64,000 nt of DNA. Source: Limnothrix sp. FACHB-406 (lineage in GTDB: Bacteria; Cyanobacteriota; Cyanobacteriia; CACIAM-69d). Positions 1-7,968 of this stretch are shown here, piece by piece (within the stretch, counting starts at the first letter, position 1; the number at the start of each line of letters is the position of its first letter). Both the position numbers and the translations under genes were made by a program. The notes under the pieces are model-generated. The model made no database searches. It was not told the DNA's origin and worked only from the letters and a program-made list of their open reading frames with translations. The stretch covers positions 248,001-312,000 of the forward strand of contig NZ_JACJSP010000002.1 of the NCBI RefSeq assembly GCF_014698235.1, read 5' to 3'.

Positions 1-731
1 GAATCGATCGGGTCAATGTTGCGAGCCACAATCGTTTGCAGAGCCGTGACAATTTGCGCCCCCACCAACACCGAGTCGATCGTTTGGTGAGGCATGGCTC
101 CATGGCCGCCTTTCCCAAACAGGGTGCAAGCAAACAGTTCCACCGCCGCCATTAACGGCCCCGGCCGCACGCCTACCGTACCCAGCGGCAAGTTATTCCA
201 CAAATGCAGCCCAAAGATGGCATCCACATCGGGATTGTGCAGCACCCCGGCTTCGATCATCGGTTTTGCGCCGCCGGGCCCCTCTTCGGCCGGCTGAAAA
301 ATCAGCTTGATGGTTCCGGCCAGTTGCGATCGATGGTGGGCCAAATAATAGGCCGTGCCCAGGGCGATCGCCGTGTGGCCGTCGTGGCCGCAGGCGTGCA
401 TTTTGCCCTCGTGGCGCGATCGATAGGGCACTTCGTTTTGCTCTTGCACGGGCAAGGCATCCATATCGGCCCGCAAGGCAATGGTTGGGCCCGGTTGGCT
501 GCCTTTAATGACCGCCACAATGCCGGTTTTGGCGATGCCCGCTTGGTAATCAATACCCCACTCTCGCAGGCGATCGCACACAAAAGCGGCCGTCAGGGCC
601 TCTTGAAATCCCAACTCTGGGTACTGATGAAACTGTCGCCGCCAAGACACCAATTGCGGCAACAAATTTCGCACATCTAACCGTAACTTCGATAGGTCAA
701 TTCCTGGAGCGGTGGGTAAGGTGGAAATCAC
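1..731 (-). CDS. M20-family amidohydrolase (N-acyl-amino-acid / IAA-Leu hydrolase type), C-terminus outside window
   Basis: Zn-dependent amidohydrolase that hydrolyses N-acyl or amino-acid conjugates in the cytoplasm. The minus-strand frame reads RRQFHQYPELGF near the start, then ADMDALP, the metal-site block HACGHDGHTA and EEGPGGAKP, all hallmarks of the M20D (HipO/AbgB-like) family. The gene runs off the left edge, so only about 243 codons of the usual 390-400 are present. I place the start at a GTG at 731, giving a VISTLPTAPGIDLSKLR N-terminus like cyanobacterial relatives; there is no in-frame ATG nearby. The substrate cannot be told from sequence. Confidence 0.88.
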   Translation of the reverse strand, partial: MISTLPTAPGIDLSKLRLDVRNLLPQLVSWRRQFHQYPELGFQEALTAAFVCDRLREWGIDYQAGIAKTGIVAVIKGSQPGPTIALRADMDALPVQEQNEVPYRSRHEGKMHACGHDGHTAIALGTAYYLAHHRSQLAGTIKLIFQPAEEGPGGAKPMIEAGVLHNPDVDAIFGLHLWNNLPLGTVGVRPGPLMAAVELFACTLFGKGGHGAMPHQTIDSVLVGAQIVTALQTIVARNIDPID

Positions 732-1071
732 GGAAGTTCAGATACTTTTCAGATTTTCCTTAGACCTTAGCTTAGAGTTTTTCTGTTGGGCCTTGTACGA
801 ATGGCGATCGGGAGAGCGATCGGGACAGGGGCAGAATCCAAAACAGCGCGATCGCCCTGAAAATGCGGAAAGCACTCGGTCTGGAAACCCTGAGATCTGC
901 CATAAATCTTGATGCAATTACCCCAAGGTGACGGTCGGTGACGATCAATTGTGGACTTTCATCAACTTCCATCGCGAATTGATCCAGAACGCCCCGATCG
1001 CCCTGGCCATTGGCTAGATCGAAAAGAGAATTCAGCGCTAATCACCGGATCCCAAACCGGAGGGAGCCACC
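732..1071. other. Intergenic region, divergent promoters expected
   Basis: 340 bp between the divergently transcribed amidohydrolase and TerB-like genes. It must hold both promoters. I see scattered CGATCG sites and an AGGGAG ribosome-binding site just before 1072, but no RNA gene or convincing ORF. Confidence 0.6.
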
Positions 1072-1554
1072 ATGCTAAAACCGCCACCACCTCCCCCGAT
1101 CGCCCCCAAGCAAATGAACCTGCTGCGGGTGGTTGCTGCCATGGCCTGGGCCGACGGACATTTGGCCGACGAAGAAATTGAAGTGATGCTCGATCGCTTC
1201 AGCCAACTGTTTGCCCGCGACGGCCAACAATCGATCGAACTGAAACAAGACTTGCGGGAATATTTGGTGCAAAATCTGCCCCTGGCAGAAATTGTGCCTA
1301 AGCTCACCAACGACGCTGACAAAGAATTGGCCCTGGAATTGGCCTATGAAACCATTGCCTCCAGCGCCCGCACGCCCGATGAAGCGGTGATTAATGCCGA
1401 AGAATCCGCCGCCTATGGTGAATTGGTGCGGCTGTTGGCCCTGTCGCCGGACGTGGTGAAACGGATTGAATCGAACAGCAATCAGGCCGGGGCTTCCAAG
1501 CAAGACCTAATTGAGTTCTTGGCTCAAAAGCTCGCAGAAACCGACCTGTCCTAA
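1072..1554 (+). CDS. TerB-like (tellurite-resistance TerB / DUF533 fold) protein
   Basis: Small all-helical cytoplasmic protein of 160 aa. After a proline-rich start (PPPPPP) it reads MNLLRVVAAMAWADGHLADEE and EEIEVMLDRFSQLF, the pattern of TerB-like domains in which the acidic DGHLxDEE segment can bind metal. Later helices (ELALELAYETIASS, EESAAYGELVRLLALSP) complete the bundle. The start has a good ribosome-binding site (GGAGGGAG, 8 nt upstream). TerB-like proteins act in stress or membrane-linked processes; the precise role here is unknown. It stands alone, followed by a palindrome at 1615. Confidence 0.7.
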   Translation: MLKPPPPPPIAPKQMNLLRVVAAMAWADGHLADEEIEVMLDRFSQLFARDGQQSIELKQDLREYLVQNLPLAEIVPKLTNDADKELALELAYETIASSARTPDEAVINAEESAAYGELVRLLALSPDVVKRIESNSNQAGASKQDLIEFLAQKLAETDLS

Positions 1555-1614
1555 GGCTCGATCGGGAGCAGACCGGAAGCAACGATCCGCCGCCTGCTCC
1601 CAGAATCAACCCAG

Positions 1615-1636
1615 ACAAGGGGCTTAAGCCCCTTGT
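1615..1636. repeat. 22-bp perfect palindrome (ACAAGGGGCTT half-site), copy 1 of 3
   Basis: A perfect inverted repeat with half-site ACAAGGGGCTT lies between the convergent TerB-like and aldo/keto reductase genes. The same core recurs at 4315 and, with a TGCG centre, at 31825. As RNA it folds into a strong hairpin and could end transcription from both sides, although there is no long T-run. Confidence 0.75.
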
Positions 1637-1689
1637 CCCCGTGAGGGTTAGTGCTTGATCAGTCTCCCAAAATACTGATCAGGCATCTG

Positions 1690-1776
1690 CTAAGACCTTC
1701 GCCAAGATTTCGCCAAGACCTCGCCAAGATTTCGCCAAGATCTCAACAAAAACCTCCGCCAAGACCTCAGCTAAGA
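1690..1776. repeat. Degenerate 11-bp tandem repeat (TCGCCAAGATT)
   Basis: The unit TCGCCAAGAyy is repeated about four times without gaps and then continues in degenerate form (CTCCGCCAAGACCTCAG). The array runs up to and slightly past the stop codon of the aldo/keto reductase. It looks like replication slippage. Confidence 0.7.
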
Positions 1777-2979
1777 CGATTGCGAAAGGCGCTTCACCGC
1801 CCCGCCCGCCAGTAACTGGTGCGCCTCCGTCAGAATATTCAAGACCCGATCGGGATAGGGACTGCGGGCTAAACAGGGGCGCAAGTCTAGCTCCGACAGG
1901 CGATCGCCCCGTTGCCCCGGAAACCAGTGGCCCCCATTGCCCAACAGGTTGTAGCGCATCTTGCCATAGGCCACCATGTCAAAGGCCTTCACCAAATTCC
2001 ACAGCCACACGATCGTTCGCACACTGATTTCGCCCGGCACTTCTTCCGGCTTTGGCAACCCCTGTTCCCAAGTGCGCAGCCAGGCCTTCCCTTCCCCGGG
2101 GCCAAACTCGCGATCAAACGCCTCGATCGCCGCTTGCTCCAACCGTCGCGTAATCATCGGCAGTAACTGACCCGGTTGATCCAAAAAGGACAGGGTTTTC
2201 AGGTGCTCATCAAAATCGCTAGGCCGAGCGGCCCCCAGGCTCAGGGTATGCACCTGCGGATGGCTTAAACAAAACAAATTGTTAAACACCATCGGACTCA
2301 GGGGCTTGCAGAGTTCCACCAATTTGGGCGATGGCTCGTATAGCAGTCCCCCTTTATTGGCTGGACTGATAATAAACACGCCCATATCCAACTGGGTGGC
2401 CGCCTCGATCGCCCGCCAGTTGGTTTGGTTGATGTAATACCAATGCAAATTGACGTAATCAAATTGGTTGGACTGAATCGTCTCCATGATTACGTCCAGG
2501 GGCCCATGGGTGGAAAATCCAATGAACCGCACTCGCCCCTCCGCCTGCCAGCGTCTGGCGCGATCGAGGCAGCCCCCCGGCCGCAACGTCCAGTCCAAAT
2601 GCTCACGGGTGTTAATTCCGTGAATGCCCAGCAAGTCCACATAGTCGAGCTTGAGGTAGCCCATGGACTGTTCAAAGTCCCGCTCAAAGTCGGCCACCTC
2701 GGCAGCAGGCCCCACCTTCGTTTGCACAATCAAATCCTGGCGGGGATATTGCGGCAGCACCCAACCGAGTTGCATCTCGGAGCTGCCATAGCCCCTCGCC
2801 GTCTCAATGTGGTTAATGCCCAAAGCAAGGGCCCGCTCGATCGTGGCGGCCAAATTGGCTTGGCCCGCCGCGTCAATTTGTGTGGGTGAGAGGTCTTGCC
2901 AGGCCTGTTGGTAGCGCATTCCACCACAGGAAAACACCGGCATTGATAGCTCTGTGCGCCCAAACCGTCGATAAAGCAT
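1771..2979 (-). CDS. Aldo/keto reductase family oxidoreductase
   Basis: Cytoplasmic NAD(P)H-dependent reductase of 402 aa. The start MLYRRFGRTELSMPVFSCGGMRYQ matches the usual N-terminus, so I prefer the ATG at 2979 over upstream alternatives. The TIM-barrel landmarks are NHIETARGYGSSEMQLG (catalytic D/Y region, with E in place of the usual D), LIVQTKVGP (catalytic Lys), YVDLLGIHGIN (catalytic His) and GVFIISPANKGG. The length and C-terminal half fit the long cyanobacterial predicted-oxidoreductase group (COG1453-like), but the Cys cluster for a terminal 4Fe-4S centre is not evident. Substrate unknown. Confidence 0.88.
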   Translation of the reverse strand: MLYRRFGRTELSMPVFSCGGMRYQQAWQDLSPTQIDAAGQANLAATIERALALGINHIETARGYGSSEMQLGWVLPQYPRQDLIVQTKVGPAAEVADFERDFEQSMGYLKLDYVDLLGIHGINTREHLDWTLRPGGCLDRARRWQAEGRVRFIGFSTHGPLDVIMETIQSNQFDYVNLHWYYINQTNWRAIEAATQLDMGVFIISPANKGGLLYEPSPKLVELCKPLSPMVFNNLFCLSHPQVHTLSLGAARPSDFDEHLKTLSFLDQPGQLLPMITRRLEQAAIEAFDREFGPGEGKAWLRTWEQGLPKPEEVPGEISVRTIVWLWNLVKAFDMVAYGKMRYNLLGNGGHWFPGQRGDRLSELDLRPCLARSPYPDRVLNILTEAHQLLAGGAVKRLSQSS

Positions 2980-3238
2980 GGGTTTTTGGGATCTGAGGAA
3001 TTGTTTTAGAAACAAGGGAATGCGTGGCAAGGTTCAATAACCCAATGCTAGACAGCCATACCCCATGCTAGACAGCGATGCTGAATGCCGCGCCGGATCG
3101 CCAGTTCAGCCATGTTGGCTGGGGCGGACTGGATCCGTGGCCCATAACGCACCGTTGAAGGGAAGCGATAGGATTAAGTCATGTTTAAAATGGCCGCCCA
3201 TTTCCTAATCCCCAACCCCTTGTGTTAGGAGTCTTCCC

Positions 3239-4264
3239 ATGGATATCACAGAACTGAATGAACTCGAAAGTTCCGTCCAAGACCTGATTTCGGCGGCAAA
3301 GGTCGAGCTAGAAGCGAAACGCCTAGAAAAGCAGCGAGACGAATACTATCAACATGCCCTTGCGGAAATCGAAGCCCGGTTGAACGCGGTGTTAGCGCAA
3401 GTGCAAACCACCCTCAAAGAGTTGCCGGCCGATGAGTTTGGCGACAGCATAACCCGCCGCAAACTCCAAGAGAAGGAAGCGGATATTTTGCAGCAACTGG
3501 CCGATGCGCCGCGCTTGGCTTCAGAAGCGGCCGATCGGCAGTTGATTTTGCAAGAAGAACGACTGATTGAGGAACGCTTACTGGATCAAACAAACCGGTG
3601 GCGCTATGAGCTAAGGGAAGACCTGCTGGACATGATTCGCGACCAGCAGGATTTTTATAGCGCAACGGACGCGGCCGTGGCGATTCGGGGTTATATGCAT
3701 GACCTGAAGGCGATCGATGCCCTCACGGAAGTGCTGGAAGCCTTGATGGATCAAATTAACCAACACAGTGAAGAAGGGCCGGTGGCCAAGCGTCGGGGCA
3801 ATGATGAACAGACGCTGATGTTTATTTATGAAAAGGCGATGCAGAATCGGGCGCGGGTGGAGCGCAGTCCCGATGTGCGGCCCCAAACGCGGCATCGATC
3901 GTCTGAGCGCCGTCCCAATCCCTACTCGGAGTTGGCGGGTAAGGTGGTGGTTTTTGGGGGCCACGATCGCTTGGAGTCGGCGGTGCGCAATCGCTTGCGG
4001 GAATCGAAGGTGGAATTGGTTTGGTGTACGGCCCAGGCGGGCCTGAACATGGCTCAGCAGGGGGAAAGCCACATCTCCAGCGCGGACTTGGTGATTATCG
4101 TGACCGGTTATGCCAGCCATTCCTTGACGGAAAAGGCGATTCAGTCGGCTAAGAAAATGGGCATTTCACCGGAGATGGTGAACACCACGGGGATGACCAA
4201 GCTGCTGGAGACGATCGAGTTTGGGCTGAAGGCGAAGTTGCTGGCGAAGCGCTTGGGGGGTTAG
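3239..4264 (+). CDS. Coiled-coil protein with C-terminal DUF2325 domain
   Basis: 341 aa, preceded by AGGAG. The first two thirds are charged and helical (LEAKRLEKQRDEYYQHALAE, LILQEERLIEERLL), probably coiled coil. From about residue 235 the sequence reads KVVVFGGHDRLESAVRNRL, LVWCTAQAGLN, SSADLVIIVTGYASHSLTEKA and NTTGMTKLLETIEFGL, the Rossmann-like DUF2325 domain. The function of DUF2325 is not established. The palindrome at 4315 follows the gene. Confidence 0.8.
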   Translation: MDITELNELESSVQDLISAAKVELEAKRLEKQRDEYYQHALAEIEARLNAVLAQVQTTLKELPADEFGDSITRRKLQEKEADILQQLADAPRLASEAADRQLILQEERLIEERLLDQTNRWRYELREDLLDMIRDQQDFYSATDAAVAIRGYMHDLKAIDALTEVLEALMDQINQHSEEGPVAKRRGNDEQTLMFIYEKAMQNRARVERSPDVRPQTRHRSSERRPNPYSELAGKVVVFGGHDRLESAVRNRLRESKVELVWCTAQAGLNMAQQGESHISSADLVIIVTGYASHSLTEKAIQSAKKMGISPEMVNTTGMTKLLETIEFGLKAKLLAKRLGG

Positions 4265-4314
4265 GGGCGATCGTCTGAAACCCTAACTCCGCCCTTGGCA
4301 GAGATCGTAAGGAG

Positions 4315-4334
4315 CAAGGGGCTTAAGCCCCTTG
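4315..4334. repeat. 20-bp perfect palindrome (CAAGGGGCTT half-site), copy 2 of 3
   Basis: Same palindrome as at 1615, 50 bp after the DUF2325 gene stop. A short T-pair follows, and it may act as a transcription terminator. Confidence 0.75.
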
Positions 4335-4350
4335 TTACAGCGATTAGGGT

Positions 4351-4545
4351 ATGGACAATGAACCGTTTTCGCTAGATTCCAGTAAGAAGCGACAGGCCCC
4401 TTGGGTTCAGCGTTGGTTGGCGGGCCGGCGGCCCCGGCCGTTGCCCAGCGGTTTAGAATGGATTGCGCATCAGTTTGAAGATTTGTTGAGGAATGGCGAG
4501 GGGGTGCGATCGCCGGGGTGGGGAGGATCTAGCCCCTGCCGATGA
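4351..4545 (+). CDS. Possible small hypothetical protein (64 aa)
   Basis: An ATG-started frame reads MDNEPFSLDSSKKRQAPWV and then ERs such as LEWIAHQFEDLLRNGEG before turning into composition typical of non-coding DNA. It sits in the 478-bp gap before the ABC transporter genes. No family is recognised and no clear ribosome-binding site is visible. It may be a gene remnant or a chance frame. The rest of the gap (4546-4742) shows nothing else I can support. Confidence 0.25.
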   Translation: MDNEPFSLDSSKKRQAPWVQRWLAGRRPRPLPSGLEWIAHQFEDLLRNGEGVRSPGWGGSSPCR

Positions 4546-4742
4546 TCCAAGGAATTTCCTGCGCAATCTCCCTGGAGAGCTTCTCCCTGGAGAATGGCCC
4601 CTGAGAAATCCTGCTCGTCTTGCCTTGCTCCGGTTTTCGGCTGCTGTTTTAGCTACCTGCCAGCCCCGGTCTCTGTTCTGGTTGCTATCCAACGGTGTCA
4701 GACCCTGGGGCCGGGCGATCGCCCCTGACTCTCGCGCGGCCT

Positions 4743-5759
4743 ATGACCCCTGCAATTGCGATTCGGAACCTACAAAAACGCTATGGCGACGTTACCGCCG
4801 TTGATCACGTATCGCTGGAGGTGAAACCCGGCGAGATTTTTGGCCTGTTGGGGCCCAACGGCGCGGGCAAAACCACCACGATTCGCTGTCTTTGTACCTT
4901 GGCCCAGCCGGATGGGGGAGAAATTTTTGTGTCGGGGGTGTCGGTGTTGCGGGAACCCCGATCGGCCCGTAAGCGGTTGGGCTATGTGGCTCAGGATGCT
5001 GCGTTGGACAAGGTGTTGACCGGGCGGGAAATGCTGGAGTTGCATGGTGCGCTCTATCACTTGCGACGCGAGGCGATCGGGCAGCGGATTGCAGCCATGG
5101 CGGATCTGCTGGGGCTGGGTGACTGGCTCGATCGGAAAACGGGAACCTATTCCGGCGGCATTCGCAAGCGCTTGGACTTGGCCACGGGGCTGCTCCACGA
5201 GCCAGATGTGCTGGTGTTGGATGAACCCACGGCGGGGCTGGATATCGAAAGCCGGATGGCCGTGTGGGAGTTTTTGCGGAAGTTGCCCCAGTGGGGGACA
5301 ACGGTTTTGATCACCAGCCATTACCTGGAAGAGATTGATGCGCTGGCCGATCGGGTGGCGATTTTGGATCAGGGCCAGGTGATTGCCCTGGGCACACCGT
5401 CGGAGTTGAAGGCTCGGTTGGGGGGCGATCGCATTTCCCTGCGCATTCGGGAATTTACCCCCGCTGCCGAGGCGGAAACGGCCCAAACCCTGCTGACGGC
5501 GCTGCCCTGTGTCAAGGATGCGATGATCAACCGGAGCCAGGGAAATACGCTGAATTTGGTGGTGGATGATCTCGATCGGGGGTTGACCCTGGTGCAGCAG
5601 GCCTTGGAACAGGCGGGGTTGCCGGTGTTTGGCATTGCCCAATCGCGCCCGAGTTTGGATGATGTTTATCTGGCTGCGACGGGCCGGACATTGCTCGATG
5701 CGGATTTGGCAGCGGGCGATCGGGATCCTAAGCTGGCCCGCAAGCAAAATATGCGCTAG
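4743..5759 (+). CDS. ABC transporter ATP-binding protein (DrrA / ABC-2 exporter type)
   Basis: ATPase subunit of an ABC-2 type exporter, acting at the inner face of the cytoplasmic membrane. Visible motifs are Walker A GPNGAGKTT, Q-loop YVAQDAALD, signature YSGGIRKRLDLA, Walker B VLVLDEPTAGLD and the switch His in ITSHY. The C-terminal ~90 residues form the DrrA-like extension ending in RPSLDDVYLAATGR. I chose the ATG at 4743 (MTPAIAIRNLQKRYG) because the family starts there; an upstream start at 4695 would add unlikely residues. The permease begins 84 bp downstream. The transported substrate is unknown. Confidence 0.92.
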   Translation: MTPAIAIRNLQKRYGDVTAVDHVSLEVKPGEIFGLLGPNGAGKTTTIRCLCTLAQPDGGEIFVSGVSVLREPRSARKRLGYVAQDAALDKVLTGREMLELHGALYHLRREAIGQRIAAMADLLGLGDWLDRKTGTYSGGIRKRLDLATGLLHEPDVLVLDEPTAGLDIESRMAVWEFLRKLPQWGTTVLITSHYLEEIDALADRVAILDQGQVIALGTPSELKARLGGDRISLRIREFTPAAEAETAQTLLTALPCVKDAMINRSQGNTLNLVVDDLDRGLTLVQQALEQAGLPVFGIAQSRPSLDDVYLAATGRTLLDADLAAGDRDPKLARKQNMR

Positions 5760-5843
5760 GCCTCAGACCATTCCTTCCAGAGTTTCCAGTTCTCCATCTA
5801 GTTCTCTCTATTCACCCCTACCCTCCAGATTCCCCTAAGCCTC

Positions 5844-6710
5844 ATGAGCACGACTTTGCCCACGGACAGTCCCACCCGATCGCCCGCCCTGGAACCCTCG
5901 CCCCTGGCGGAATTTTGGCAAGAAACGGCGGCCCTGCTGCGACGGTTGTTAATTCAACTGCAACGGCGGCCGGTGACCTTGGTGGCCGGCACTATTCAGC
6001 CCCTGATGTGGTTGGTTTTGTTTGGGGCCCTGTTCCAAAATGTCCCGGCCGATTTGTTTGGCGATCATGTGGGCTATGGGCAGTTTTTGGGGGCGGGGAC
6101 GATCGCCTTTGCGGCCTTTAGCGGGGCGCTGAATGCGGGCTTGCCGGTGATGTTCGATCGGGAATTTGGCTTTCTGAATCGGCTGTTGGTGGCCCCCTTG
6201 GTGTCGCGCTTTTCGATCATCACCGCCTCGGCCCTGTATATTGGCTTGCTGGCCTTGATCCAAACCGTGGCGATCGTGATTGCGGCGGCTGTTTTGGGGG
6301 CTGGGCTGCCGGGGGTGGCGGGGTTGGCCGTGGTCGGGGCGATCGTGCTGCTGTTGGTGGCGGGGGTCACCTCCCTCAGCTTGGGTCTGGCCTTTGCGCT
6401 GCCGGGCCACGTGGAATTAATTGCCGCTATTTTTATCACCAACTTGCCCCTGCTCTTTGCCAGCACGGCCTTGGCTCCCTTGTCGTTCATGCCCGGTTGG
6501 TTGCAGTGGGTGGCGGTGTTGAATCCCTTGAGCTACGCGATCGAACCCATTCGCTATCTTTATCTGCATCCGGACTGGAGTTTTAGCAGCATTGTCATGC
6601 AAGCGCCCTTTGGATCGGTTAGTTTTGGTATGGCCCTCGGGGTTCTATTCATTTTTGATTTGGTGGCGATCGGGCTTGTGCGGCCATTGCTGCAACGGCG
6701 GATGGCATAG
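5844..6710 (+). CDS. ABC-2 type transporter permease
   Basis: Integral membrane partner of the ATPase encoded just upstream. The 288-aa protein has about six hydrophobic segments (TIQPLMWLVLFGALF, IGLLALIQTVAIVIAAAVL, AGLAVVGAIVLLLVAGVT, LIAAIFITNLPLLFAS, ALGVLFIFDLVAIGLV). The FDREFGFLNRLLVAPLVSR segment is the typical ABC-2 permease coupling region, and the NPLSYAIEPIRYL motif near the end is typical of DrrB-like permeases. Probably an efflux or lipid/drug export system. Confidence 0.9.
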   Translation: MSTTLPTDSPTRSPALEPSPLAEFWQETAALLRRLLIQLQRRPVTLVAGTIQPLMWLVLFGALFQNVPADLFGDHVGYGQFLGAGTIAFAAFSGALNAGLPVMFDREFGFLNRLLVAPLVSRFSIITASALYIGLLALIQTVAIVIAAAVLGAGLPGVAGLAVVGAIVLLLVAGVTSLSLGLAFALPGHVELIAAIFITNLPLLFASTALAPLSFMPGWLQWVAVLNPLSYAIEPIRYLYLHPDWSFSSIVMQAPFGSVSFGMALGVLFIFDLVAIGLVRPLLQRRMA

Positions 6711-6743
6711 GACGCTGGATCGCAGGAGCAGGCTAGACGTGGC

Positions 6744-7421
6744 ATGGAGCAGAATCTAAAAGACAAGCTGGATTGCTTTTTAGCATCCCCCTATGGACGC
6801 ACGATGCTGGGGGAATACGCTTACCTCCATGCCTCGGAATGGTTGCAACAATATTGCGAAGCGGCCGGCGCAATGGCGAATTTGCCGGACTGGTTGCTCC
6901 TCCTGTTGGAGTTGGGGCAAGAGTCGGCGGAGATTTTTGCGAGTTTGACCGATGCCGGAACCCTGGAAACCGATCGCAAAACCATGTCCCTGTTGCTGGA
7001 GCGACGGGGGCTCCTGCTGGCCCAAACCAGCGGCCGGCTGCGACAGACCTTGGAACTCCATCGCCCGGGCCTTGACCTCAGCCAGGATGCAATCGAAGAC
7101 GCTAGCCTATTGGCATCAACCCATCCACCGCGATCGGGGTTGGCGGGTTCCGGCCGTCGCGACAACATCGTGAATCGCAACCACTGGGAACCGAAGGCGG
7201 ACTTTTTGCCTCACAGTGAAAGGCGGGTGATTGGCGATGTGGGGGGCACCCCTCTGCTGTTGGTGGGCTACGAAAAAAACCAGTCCCGATCGCCCATGGT
7301 TGCTCGCGCCACTTCCGGCAACCCTCAACAGGATTCGCTGTTTGCGGTTCCCCTGTCCGATTTGCTGGTGCATTCTAACGAACCCGTTAATATCCCTGAA
7401 TTGGAGTTAGCTGAATCATGA
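6744..7421 (+). CDS. Hypothetical protein, helical N-terminal domain
   Basis: 225 aa, no family recognised. The first ~125 residues are predicted helical (LKDKLDCFLASPYGRTMLGE, LPDWLLLLLELGQESAEIF, LLLERRGLLLAQTSGRLRQ); the C-terminal part is polar and Ser/Pro-rich. Its stop overlaps the start of the next gene by 4 bp (ATGA), so the two are probably translated together. No membrane segment or signal peptide is evident. Confidence 0.6.
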   Translation: MEQNLKDKLDCFLASPYGRTMLGEYAYLHASEWLQQYCEAAGAMANLPDWLLLLLELGQESAEIFASLTDAGTLETDRKTMSLLLERRGLLLAQTSGRLRQTLELHRPGLDLSQDAIEDASLLASTHPPRSGLAGSGRRDNIVNRNHWEPKADFLPHSERRVIGDVGGTPLLLVGYEKNQSRSPMVARATSGNPQQDSLFAVPLSDLLVHSNEPVNIPELELAES

Positions 7422-7789
7422 GCCATCCCTCGATCGCTCCCTCGATCGCCTGGTTGTCGGGATCCTCGATCGTCACCGTCTTGAGCATTCTGGCCTTGGG
7501 CAGCAACCCCGCGATCGCCCAATCCTCGGCCCTGGGTGACCCAAATGCCAATGGATCGTCCGGTGATGTGCGCCCCAATGAAGTGTTTCAAGGCTCCGGC
7601 GTTTCTGCCCAAGATTTGATTCGCAACATCATGTTGGCCCCGGGGCAAACCCTGGATGATTTCAATCAACAACAGTCGGGACGGATTGACAACGCTGCCA
7701 ATGAGTTTTTGCGCCAGCGCCAGCAGCGATTGGAACAAAACGGCCAAGGCGGTGCTAGCGTGACCCCCAGCAGCCCAACTCGCAATTAA
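7418..7789 (+). CDS. Hypothetical secreted protein
   Basis: 123 aa. The N-terminus contains a hydrophobic stretch (WLSGSSIVTVLSILALGSN) ending in PAIAQS, a good signal-peptidase I site, so the mature ~90-residue protein is probably periplasmic. The mature part is polar and Gln/Asn-rich (FNQQQSGRIDNAANEFLRQ). Family not recognised. It is coupled by an ATGA overlap to the preceding gene and followed by a terminator at 7807. Confidence 0.6.
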   Translation: MSHPSIAPSIAWLSGSSIVTVLSILALGSNPAIAQSSALGDPNANGSSGDVRPNEVFQGSGVSAQDLIRNIMLAPGQTLDDFNQQQSGRIDNAANEFLRQRQQRLEQNGQGGASVTPSSPTRN

Positions 7790-7806
7790 TTCGCGATGCG
7801 GTCTAC

Positions 7807-7846
7807 AAAAACCCCGCTCGATCGAGTCGCGATCGGGCGGGGTTTT
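7807..7846 (+). terminator. Rho-independent terminator
   Basis: AAAACCCCGC and GCGGGGTTTT flank an inner CGATCG/CGATCG pairing, giving a long GC stem ending in a T-run, 18 bp after the secreted-protein gene. It could also serve the ilvD side. Confidence 0.85.
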
Positions 7847-7915
7847 GCGGATCGAAATGCGGATCGAGATGCGGATCTGAATAACGATCGGAAATAACTG
7901 GGTGGATTGGGTCGC

Positions 7916-7954
7916 GCTGAATTGCTGGGCTGAATTACTGGGCTGAATTGCTGA
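7916..7954. repeat. 13-bp tandem repeat (GCTGAATTGCTGG), three copies
   Basis: Three contiguous near-identical units, the middle one carrying A for G (GAATTACT), just downstream of ilvD. No function evident. Confidence 0.65.
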
Positions 7955-7968
7955 CCCAGCCCCAAACC

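Noticed and set aside
4770-5747. 325-aa antisense frame over the ABC ATPase
   Set aside because: His/Gln/Pro-rich antisense shadow, typical of GC-rich genes; no motif.
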